Below are positions 8,343-14,414 of a stretch of DNA of 19,367 bases, one piece after another. Position numbers and translations under genes: made by a program. Each line of letters begins with the position of its first letter. Position 1 is the stretch's first letter. Source of the stretch: JBCBWG01 sp039186015 (lineage in GTDB: Bacteria > Pseudomonadota > Alphaproteobacteria > Rhizobiales > Hyphomicrobiaceae); NCBI GenBank assembly GCA_039186015.1, contig JBCDAH010000098.1:1-19367 (forward strand), written 5' to 3'. The notes under the pieces were generated by a model, which worked only from the letters and a program-made list of their open reading frames with translations, was not told the DNA's origin and did not search any database.

Positions 8343-8350
8343 CACATCAA
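8337..8350. promoter_or_regulatory. FNR/FnrL-type box between the two PpsR sites
   Basis: TTGACACACATCAA agrees with the FNR consensus TTGAT-N4-ATCAA at nine of the ten specified bases; read toward bchE it is TTGAT-GTGT-GTCAA. It fills the 8-bp spacer between the PpsR-type sites and shares 6 bp with the proximal one. FnrL is an oxygen-labile activator known to act on bchE in Rhodobacter. The site could allow competition between aerobic repressor and anaerobic activator. A chance match cannot be excluded because half-sites of the two motifs share TTGAC/GTCAA. Confidence 0.55.
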
Positions 8351-8368
8351 TGTCAGTAAATTCTGACA
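8351..8368. promoter_or_regulatory. PpsR/CrtJ-type operator, distal, perfect palindrome
   Basis: TGTCAGTAAATTCTGACA is a perfect TGT-N12-ACA site with fully symmetric arms TGTCAG/CTGACA. It lies 73 bases upstream of the bchE start and 18 bases after the argE stop. Together with the site at 8325-8342 it should hold bchE-bchJ off in air and bright light. Confidence 0.85.
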
Positions 8369-8385
8369 CCAGCAGGAGGCCGAGA

Positions 8386-9555
8386 TCATCGCGATTGCGC
8401 GCACCACGCACCCAGGCGGTCCAGGAAGGCCAAGCACTTGGTCAACTCGGCCTCAGCGATCCACTCATTCGGCGTATGCGCCTGCGCGATGTCACCGGGG
8501 CCGCAGACAATCGACGGCATACCTGCGCCTTCGAAATGGCTGGCTTCTGTTGCGTAGGCCACCGCAAACGTTTCATTCTGCTCGGCAAGCTTGAGCGTCA
8601 AGACAAGCGCTTCGCCTGAGGGTTCGGCGCGAAAGGCCGGAACATAGTTCGACCGGACAATCTCAATACCCGCCTCCGGCGCGCGCTCGCGCATCTCAGC
8701 CGTCAGACGTTCCGCAGCGGCCCGGACACGCGCTTCCACAACGTCGGGATTGAGACCGGGAAGGGCGCGTATTTCAAAGCCGAACCAGCAATCCTCGGGG
8801 ATAATGTTGCTGGCGCGACCGGCTTCGATCTGTGTGACCTGCAGTGACGTGAATGGCGGGTCGAACCTCTCCTCCCGCTGATCACGCAATTCGCGCTCCA
8901 TCACATCCAGTTCGGCCAACAGTCGGCCGGCATAGGTGATTGTGTTTACGCCGCGATCAGAGAGGCTCGAATGCACGGCGCGCCCCTTGAGGTTGACCAT
9001 CCAGCGGCACGGCCCCTTGTGAGCATCGACAACGCGCATACTCGTCGGCTCGCCGACGATAACGATCCGCGGTTTCACGATATCCTCACCCAAGCGCGCG
9101 ATCATCGGGAGTACGCCGGTACAGCCCACTTCCTCGTCATAAGAAAAAGCGAGATGGATCGGGACGTTGAGTGCACGTGCCTTGAAGGCGGGCACCATCG
9201 CGAGTGCGCACGCCAGATATCCCTTCATGTCGCAGGCGCCGCGGCCATAAAGGCGTCCGTCGCGTGCAACCAGCTGGAATGGATCGGTCTCCCAGTCTTG
9301 TCCGTCGACGGGCACAACATCCGTATGACCCGACAGCGCAACACCGGGCACACCATCCGGCCCAATGGTCGCAAAAAGCGATGCCTTGGTACCGGTTTCA
9401 TCTGGAATGCGTAGTGCGGCAATCCCGTGCTGGGACAGATAGCGCTCGATGTGATCAATCAGCGGAAGGTTCGTCTCCCGGCTGGTCGTGTCGAACGACA
9501 CGAGGTCGCGTAAAATGTCTACGGCCTGAGACGTTTGCACCGTTGGTGTCGTCAT
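8386..9555 (-). CDS. argE: Acetylornithine deacetylase
   Basis: The 389-residue M20 metallopeptidase hydrolyses N-acetylornithine to ornithine and acetate in arginine synthesis. Its metal and catalytic residues are H77 and D79 (LSGHTDVVP), D109 (GRGACDMKG), E141 with E142 (SYDEEVG), E169 (VGEPTS) and H360 (AQAHTPNEW). Features of the ArgE branch are SFDTTSRETNLPLIDHIERYL at the start (quoted in part), DAHKGPCRWMV and the GPGDIAQAHTPNEW ending. The ribosome site before the ATG is poor (CGGGAAATCCT). It starts 43 bases after apaG and is probably cotranscribed with it. No terminator follows it, so its transcript may run into the bchE control region. Its product would feed the argF-encoded step elsewhere in the window. 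Confidence 0.93.
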   Translation of the reverse strand: MTTPTVQTSQAVDILRDLVSFDTTSRETNLPLIDHIERYLSQHGIAALRIPDETGTKASLFATIGPDGVPGVALSGHTDVVPVDGQDWETDPFQLVARDGRLYGRGACDMKGYLACALAMVPAFKARALNVPIHLAFSYDEEVGCTGVLPMIARLGEDIVKPRIVIVGEPTSMRVVDAHKGPCRWMVNLKGRAVHSSLSDRGVNTITYAGRLLAELDVMERELRDQREERFDPPFTSLQVTQIEAGRASNIIPEDCWFGFEIRALPGLNPDVVEARVRAAAERLTAEMRERAPEAGIEIVRSNYVPAFRAEPSGEALVLTLKLAEQNETFAVAYATEASHFEGAGMPSIVCGPGDIAQAHTPNEWIAEAELTKCLAFLDRLGAWCAQSR

Positions 9556-9598
9556 AGGATTTCCCGTGCAGCAGAGTGCGTTTGAATTGCGCGTATCG

Positions 9599-9991
9599 TC
9601 AGTTCATCTGGTGAGACGTAAATGGGCTGTCCAGCGAGAAGGCCGGAATCTCGACTTCAAACGCATCACCAGCACCATCGATCATGCGATAGGTCCCGAC
9701 CATGATGCCGGACGGCGTACGCAATGGGCAACCCGAGGTGTACGTGAAGCTCTCGCCGGGTGCGAGCAATGGTGTCTGACCGACCACGCCGGGGCCTTGC
9801 ACTTCTTCCGTCGTGCCCGATGAGTCTGTGATCCGCCAGTGGCGCTCCATAAGTTGCACGGGCACGTCGCCATCATTGGAGATCTCGATGGTGTAGAGCC
9901 AGAAGTAATAGGATTCGTCGGGATCGGAACGCTGCGGATCGAAATCCGGTTCAACGCGGACGCGCACTCCATTTGTGACGGCTTCGTACAT
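9599..9991 (-). CDS. apaG: ApaG protein
   Basis: ApaG is a small single-domain immunoglobulin-like fold protein. Its cellular role is poorly defined; mutants in enterobacteria affect cobalt resistance, magnesium efflux and diadenosine tetraphosphate levels, and the fold recurs in some eukaryotic F-box proteins. The 130-residue product shows the whole family pattern: VRVRVEPDFDP, FWLYTIEISNDG, VQLMERHWRITDSSG, then the glycine-rich VQGPGVVGQTPLLAPGESF, TSGCPLRTPSGIMVGTY and a final VEIPAFSLDSP. It is the first gene of a probable apaG-argE unit and is divergent from the CDP-alcohol phosphatidyltransferase gene, with their promoters presumably in the 159 bases between. Confidence 0.95.
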   Translation of the reverse strand: MYEAVTNGVRVRVEPDFDPQRSDPDESYYFWLYTIEISNDGDVPVQLMERHWRITDSSGTTEEVQGPGVVGQTPLLAPGESFTYTSGCPLRTPSGIMVGTYRMIDGAGDAFEVEIPAFSLDSPFTSHQMN

Positions 9992-10150
9992 TGTCAGACA
10001 GAACCGCTTCTCGCGATGTGGTTAAAGGCGGAATTGCAAGTCGAGCATACGTCGGCCCGGCCTCGGGTCAACGCTTCACGCAAACGAGCACTGCACTCTG
10101 CCATAGAACGTGGTAGCGCTCAGCTGCCGCTAAAACTGCGCGAGACCGCC

Positions 10151-10849
10151 ATGTTCGATGCTCGAATTCGGCCGCTTATCGATCCGTCACTGAACAAAAT
10201 GGGCGTCGTTATGGCGCGGTCCGGCGTCAGCGCCGATGCAGTCACGATCGCCGGGTTCGTGATTGGCATGTTGGCGTTTCCCGCGGTTGTTGCCGGTTAT
10301 TTCCCACTGGCAGTCCTATTGATTGCCGTCAGCAGACTGGCGGACGGATTAGACGGCGCCGTCGCACGGGCGACCGTAAAGACCGATCGCGGCGGATTCC
10401 TGGACATCGTTCTGGACTTCATCTTCTACGGTGCGATGCCGCTGGCGTTCGCGATTTACGATCCGCAAGCCAACGCCCTGGCGTGTGCTGTCCTCCTACT
10501 CAGCTTCTTCGCGAATGGAACGACATTTCTGGCATTTGCCATTATGGCGCAAAAGCGATCGCTCGAGACCTCAGCCCAGGGTGTGAAGTCGCTGTATTAC
10601 ATGGCTGGATTGGCGGAAGGCTTTGAAACCATTGCCTTCCTTCTGGCGATTTGCCTGTTTCCATCGTGGTTTGCCGTCATGGCCTACGTTTACGCAACGC
10701 TATGTTTCGCGTCGGCAGCCGGCCGTGTCGTGCTCGCCTGGCACACGCTCGACGGCGTGATAGACACGGACACGTCCGATGACGGACGAGACACGACGGT
10801 CGTCAGCCCTGAGACGCAGCAGCCAGCGCCTGCTCCAAATCCGCAATAA
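10151..10849 (+). CDS. CDP-alcohol phosphatidyltransferase family membrane enzyme
   Basis: The 232-residue integral membrane protein should transfer a phosphate-linked group from a CDP-alcohol to an acceptor alcohol, as in phospholipid synthesis; the substrate is not known. The active-site block lies around residues 69-90 (DGLDGAVAR, then GGFLDIVLD), with the four aspartates that hold the metal ions. The segment between AR and the glycine is one residue shorter than in E. coli PgsA, which points to a separate subfamily. About six helices follow the usual layout. The frame is open much further upstream, over apaG, but the ATG at 10151 (MFDARIRPLIDPSLNKMG) gives the natural N-terminus; its ribosome site is weak. 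Its last 47 bases overlap the end of metZ on the other strand. Confidence 0.85.
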   Translation: MFDARIRPLIDPSLNKMGVVMARSGVSADAVTIAGFVIGMLAFPAVVAGYFPLAVLLIAVSRLADGLDGAVARATVKTDRGGFLDIVLDFIFYGAMPLAFAIYDPQANALACAVLLLSFFANGTTFLAFAIMAQKRSLETSAQGVKSLYYMAGLAEGFETIAFLLAICLFPSWFAVMAYVYATLCFASAAGRVVLAWHTLDGVIDTDTSDDGRDTTVVSPETQQPAPAPNPQ

Positions 10850-12038
10850 GGTCCTGCGTCGCCTCAAGACCGACCGACAGGCGAATAAGCCCGTCCGTAA
10901 TGCCAAGCATCGCGCGATCTTCCGGCGTGAGCCGTTGGTGCGTCGTCGTGGCCGGATGCGTCATCAGGCTTTTCACATCGCCAAGATTATTCGATATGCG
11001 GATCAGGGACGCGGCATTCAGGAACCGGAACGCGGCCTCTTTGCCGCCGTCGAGTTCAATGGCAATGATCTGCCCACCACCGGGCATTTGCCGGTCGGCA
11101 AGCGCAGCCTGCGAATGGTCCGGTCTGCCGCAGTAAATCACCCGGCGCGCCTTGGGTTGGCCAGCGAGATAGTCCGCAATCTCGGCGGCGCTGGCGCATT
11201 GCGCCCGGACCCGTACGTGCAGGGTCTCCAAACTCTTCAACAGCACCCAGGCATTGAACGGGCTGAGCGACGGGCCCGTGTGCTTCAGGTAGGGGTGTAG
11301 ATGTTTCTCAATGTATTCCGTGGGCCCAAGAACAATCCCGCCAAGGCAACGGCCCTGACCATCGATATGCTTGGTGGCCGAGTAGACGACAACATCCGCC
11401 CCGTGCGCGAGCGGCCGCTGCAGCAGCGGGGTCGCGAAAACGTTGTCGACGACGACCAGCGCATTATTGGCGTGGGCAATCTCCGCAACGGCCGCGATAT
11501 CGACAAGGTCAAGCGTCGGGTTTGACGGCGTTTCGAAAAAGCATAAGCGCGTGTTTGGCTGCATCGCCGCGCGCCAGGCGTCCAGATCGGTTCCGTCCAC
11601 CAGCGTGCAGCTGATGCCGAAGCGTGGGCAGAGCGTCTCGACGACGTAGCGACAAGAACCGAACAGGGCCCTCGCGGCAATGATGTGATCGCCAGCGTTC
11701 AGATAACACAGGATTGCAGACGATACCGCGGCCATGCCGCTTGCCGTCGCGCGCGAGGCTTCGGCGCCCTCAAACGCACACATCCGGGTTTCAAACATGG
11801 ATACGGTCGGGTTCGCGTAGCGCGAGTAGATGAAGCCGCCAGCCTCGCTCTTAAAGCGTTCCTCAGCCGTTTCCGCGTCCGGATAGACGTAGCCCTGGGT
11901 TAAAAACAGCGCCTCGGACGTCTCGTCAAACTGCGAGCGCATCGTCCCGGCGTGGACCAAAACCGTCTCAGCGGCGGGCTGATGTCCCGCGGGACCCGCA
12001 AACGGGAGACGTGTGGCGTTGTCTTGAGAATCTGTCAT
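10803..12038 (-). CDS. metZ: O-succinylhomoserine sulfhydrylase
   Basis: The 411-residue PLP enzyme of the Cys/Met metabolism family forms homocysteine directly from O-succinylhomoserine and sulfide. The PLP lysine is K223 in YSATKHIDGQGR, a sequence typical of MetZ rather than of MetB or MetC. Other family marks are YSRYANPTVSMFE (residues 71-83), ATASGMAAVSSA (98-109), ETPSNPTLD (169-177) and VVVDNVFATPLLQRPL (195-210), where D198 contacts the PLP ring nitrogen. GAAGGAG lies 7 bases before the ATG. Upstream is a SAM-II riboswitch, so high SAM should shut down translation. The gene is divergent from dcd and its 3' end overlaps the convergent phosphatidyltransferase gene. An O-acetylhomoserine enzyme is a less likely alternative. 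Confidence 0.93.
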   Translation of the reverse strand: MTDSQDNATRLPFAGPAGHQPAAETVLVHAGTMRSQFDETSEALFLTQGYVYPDAETAEERFKSEAGGFIYSRYANPTVSMFETRMCAFEGAEASRATASGMAAVSSAILCYLNAGDHIIAARALFGSCRYVVETLCPRFGISCTLVDGTDLDAWRAAMQPNTRLCFFETPSNPTLDLVDIAAVAEIAHANNALVVVDNVFATPLLQRPLAHGADVVVYSATKHIDGQGRCLGGIVLGPTEYIEKHLHPYLKHTGPSLSPFNAWVLLKSLETLHVRVRAQCASAAEIADYLAGQPKARRVIYCGRPDHSQAALADRQMPGGGQIIAIELDGGKEAAFRFLNAASLIRISNNLGDVKSLMTHPATTTHQRLTPEDRAMLGITDGLIRLSVGLEATQDLIADLEQALAAASQG

Positions 12039-12058
12039 CGGCGGTCTCCTTCAGCCTC

Positions 12059-12085
12059 GCTGCAGGAGGCCTAATCTCCCGCAGC
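12059..12085 (-). promoter_or_regulatory. Strong hairpin between the SAM-II riboswitch and the metZ ribosome site
   Basis: On the minus strand GCTGCGGGAG (12076-12085) pairs with CTCCTGCAGC (12059-12068) over a seven-base loop, ten pairs with one G-U. No T-run follows, so it is not a normal terminator. CTCCT in its right arm could instead pair with AGGAG of the metZ ribosome binding site, so this hairpin may form part of a switch that hides or frees that site. This is structural inference only. Confidence 0.5.
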
Positions 12086-12130
12086 GCACCAAACCTGGGG
12101 GCCGGACGCGGGAAAGCGAGACGCGCACGG

Positions 12131-12184
12131 CCTTTTAGCGAGTTGTTTAACGTGGCTGCAAGCCGGCCGGCCAAATCACCACGA
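12131..12184 (-). promoter_or_regulatory. SAM-II riboswitch (metA motif)
   Basis: The minus strand reads CGTGG (P1, 12179-12183), TGATTTGG, CCGGCCGG, CTTGCAG, CCACG (P1 partner, 12151-12155), TTAAAC and then GCTAAAAGG (12131-12139). This is the SAM-II pattern: one helix, a long loop and a downstream A-rich strand that folds back as a pseudoknot around S-adenosylmethionine. The class is largely alphaproteobacterial and is found before metA, metX and metZ, where SAM represses expression. It ends about 92 bases before the metZ ATG, further than in compact examples in which the last strand lies by the ribosome site. Confidence 0.92.
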
Positions 12185-12217
12185 TTTGGCATCGTTAGTT
12201 GGTGATCGGCTTGGGGT

Positions 12218-12281
12218 CAAGGTTGGCCCACTGAGAAGCCTGGTGGGCACGCCCCTTATCGACAACCAACCTTGCCGGGGC
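12218..12281 (+). promoter_or_regulatory. Possible structured leader upstream of dcd
   Basis: CAAGGTTGG (12218-12226) pairs exactly with CCAACCTTG (12266-12274). Inside lies a second stem, CCCAC/GTGGG (12227-12231 and 12243-12247). GCCCC (12251-12255) and GGGGC (12277-12281) give a competing stem. The element ends about 60 bases before the dcd ATG. It matches no RNA family I know, and whether it lies in the dcd transcript, the metZ promoter region or both is open. Confidence 0.35.
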
Positions 12282-12339
12282 CTCGGCGATTTCGCAGAAG
12301 CTATCGCTGTGACATACATCTGTGCACAGGGGGCGAGTT

Positions 12340-13458
12340 ATGGCGACCAAAGCGACGATAGAACAGACTGACGCGATTGGGATCCTACCGTCTCAGGACA
12401 TTCGGGACCTGATTAACAGCTCTGCAATCCGGCTCGCATCGCCGCCTGCAGACCGGCAAATCCAGCCGGCCAGCCTGGACCTACGTCTCGGCACGCGGGC
12501 ATATCGCGTCCGTGCGAGCTTCTTGCCCCGCGCCGGCGAACGGATCTTGGACCGTCTCGACGACCTTGCGCTGCACGACATCGACATCTCGCAGGGTGCC
12601 GTGCTCGAGACGGGATGCGTGTACCTGGTTCCCTTGATGGAGCAGCTGGCATTGCCGGCGAACCTCGCTGCGGCAACCAACCCAAAGAGTTCGACCGGCC
12701 GCCTCGACGTCTTTACGCGGGTTATTGCCGACGGCGTACCGGCGTTTGATCAGATTCCGGCTGGGTTTCAGGGGCTCCTGTACGCCGAGATCTGCCCGCA
12801 AACGTTCCCGATCGTCGTGCGTGAGGGCTCGCGGCTCTCGCAAATCCGGTTCCGCCGCGGAGACCCGCGCGAAACCGATGAGGCTCTCAGGGCGCTGCAG
12901 GCCGAGGAAGCACTGGTGACGGGCGGGACGGATGACATCGCAGCAGGCATTGCGCTGTCCGTCGATCTCGACGTCGCGGGGCGCGAAGGCGGAATGGTCG
13001 GATATCGCGCCAAGCGCCATACCGGCGTTGTCGATGTGGATTTGCCCGCGAGCCGACAGATCGATGACTATTGGGATCCGATTATCCTGAAGGGTGACGC
13101 GCGCCGCCTTATCCTCGATCCAGATCAGTTCTACATTTTGGCCTCAAAGGAAGCGGTGTGCATTCCGCCGACCCACGCGGCAGAATTGATGCCGTTCAAT
13201 CCTCTGGTCGGTGAGTTTCGCGTTCACTATGCAGGGTTTATGGATCCCGGGTTCGGGTATGCCGGGGTTGGCGGCTCCGGCGCGCGCGTTGTCTTGGAAG
13301 TGCGAAGCCACACCGTGCCGTTCATCCTCGAAGACGGCCAGATTATCGGCCGCCTGATTTATGAACGCATGAGCGCCGAACCCGAGGCGCTATACGGCGC
13401 GGATATGGCCTCCAACTACCAAGCGCAGGGCTTGAAGCTCTCAAAGCACTTCAAGTGA
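12340..13458 (+). CDS. dcd: dCTP deaminase, double-length alphaproteobacterial form
   Basis: The 372-residue enzyme should deaminate dCTP to dUTP, the main bacterial route to dUMP for thymidylate. Ordinary Dcd is about 190 residues. Here two dUTPase-like jelly-roll units follow one another: the first (about 15-200) with SLDLRLGTRAYRV, NPKSSTGRLDVFTR and GFQGLLYAEI, the second (about 210-360) with MDPGFGYAG, the partner strand VVLEVRSHTVPF and GQIIGRLIYERM. Such doubled proteins are usual in alphaproteobacteria, where one chain supplies what two subunits do elsewhere. The frame opens at a GTG 18 bases earlier, but ATG 12340 (MATKATIEQT) is preferred, with a G-rich AGGGGG just ahead. The gene is divergent from metZ and convergent with the 13495-14313 gene, 36 bases apart. 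Confidence 0.9.
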   Translation: MATKATIEQTDAIGILPSQDIRDLINSSAIRLASPPADRQIQPASLDLRLGTRAYRVRASFLPRAGERILDRLDDLALHDIDISQGAVLETGCVYLVPLMEQLALPANLAAATNPKSSTGRLDVFTRVIADGVPAFDQIPAGFQGLLYAEICPQTFPIVVREGSRLSQIRFRRGDPRETDEALRALQAEEALVTGGTDDIAAGIALSVDLDVAGREGGMVGYRAKRHTGVVDVDLPASRQIDDYWDPIILKGDARRLILDPDQFYILASKEAVCIPPTHAAELMPFNPLVGEFRVHYAGFMDPGFGYAGVGGSGARVVLEVRSHTVPFILEDGQIIGRLIYERMSAEPEALYGADMASNYQAQGLKLSKHFK

Positions 13459-13494
13459 CGCGAGGCTCGCCGGCGCACGCCCGCGCATGCCAGA

Positions 13495-14313
13495 TCAGCG
13501 CTCGTAATAGTAGTAGTCCGGGTCCGCCATGTCCGGCTCATAGTCCTCGACGACCGGTTGCGGCTCATAATACGGCTCGTGGCACCGGTCCCGCATATCC
13601 TGAAGCTCAGCCCGCATCCGTTCGAACTCCGGCGTCGATCGCCAACCCGCAGTTGGGTTCTCCAGTGTCGCCTCAAGCATCTGACCCAAGGCCAGGAACC
13701 ACGCGACAATGAGTTCGCCGTCGGTAAATGCAGACCTGAAATCCTCTGTAACGGCCGTTAGTCTCCAGCCGTCTGAGCGCAGGCGATGACCGTCCGTAAA
13801 TCCGAGGAACTGGGTCGTATTGATGATCCGTAGCGTGTCGCGCATTTCGTCCCGCAAGCCAATGTACTGGCTGACGAACGCCGCCATTTCCGGCGTGAAC
13901 CCCGCAGTCATATATTGGAGACGGTCTCCAAGCCGCGGCGTATCCAGTGTGCGGCGCAGCGAAATCAGCAATGGTGTATAGTCATCGAAGATCGTTTGCT
14001 GGCCCGGATCCGCCCGCCGGATCATAGGGCCGAGATCACTCATGATCTCATCGAGATCACGGGTCACGTCGTTAACGATACCATCTCTCGCAGCATGCCA
14101 GCGGCGATCCTGCAACAGGATTGACCCTTTCAAGAGCGTCCCGATGACAAGCGTCATGCCCACAAGTTGTGCGAATAACGACAGTGAAACCGCCCACGCC
14201 GGTCCGAGGACATCGAACCAGAACGGGTAGCCATAGGTGCCGAGCGCGATGAGAAGCGCCCCGACAAACGCGATACTCCCCAGAATGATCACCAGTGTCC
14301 CCCAATCATACAC
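13495..14313 (-). CDS. Unknown membrane protein with two N-terminal helices and an acidic, tyrosine-rich tail
   Basis: I do not recognise a family. The 272-residue protein opens with two hydrophobic helices (about residues 5-26, LVIILGSIAFVGALLIALGTYG, quoted as seen in part, and about 36-62, AWAVSLSLFAQLVGMTLVIGTLL) joined by a short loop. About 180 mostly helical, soluble residues follow. The last 25 are unusual: PYYEPQPVVEDYEP, then ADPDYYYYER, with eight tyrosines and many acids and prolines, so probably disordered. The GTG start is preceded by GGGAG only a few bases away, and a later start is possible. It follows hslO by 101 bases on the same strand and may be the last gene of the argD-argF-hslO group. 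No enzymatic motif is visible. Confidence 0.75.
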   Translation of the reverse strand: MYDWGTLVIILGSIAFVGALLIALGTYGYPFWFDVLGPAWAVSLSLFAQLVGMTLVIGTLLKGSILLQDRRWHAARDGIVNDVTRDLDEIMSDLGPMIRRADPGQQTIFDDYTPLLISLRRTLDTPRLGDRLQYMTAGFTPEMAAFVSQYIGLRDEMRDTLRIINTTQFLGFTDGHRLRSDGWRLTAVTEDFRSAFTDGELIVAWFLALGQMLEATLENPTAGWRSTPEFERMRAELQDMRDRCHEPYYEPQPVVEDYEPDMADPDYYYYER

Positions 14314-14414
14314 CCACTCCCAACTTCACTGGGTGCCTGAAACGCAGACGTACTGCCAGCGCTTTATTTGGGCAATCTTATGAGAGGTGTCGTGGTTGCA
14401 ACGCGATCGTCACG

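Noticed and set aside
8279..8345. A standard sigma70 promoter for bchE
   Set aside because: Several -35-like words exist (TTGATG, CTGACA), but none has an acceptable -10 box at 16-18 bases, so no promoter is called.
4815..9555. Duplication explaining the two M20 enzymes (DapE and ArgE) on each side of bchJ-bchE
   Set aside because: The two proteins share only the general M20 motifs, lie in opposite orientation and carry separate family signatures, so they are old paralogues rather than a recent flanking repeat.
9839..10150. 104-residue N-terminal extension of the phosphatidyltransferase
   Set aside because: It lies antisense over apaG and is not like the family; the natural start MFDARIRPL at 10151 fits the usual length.
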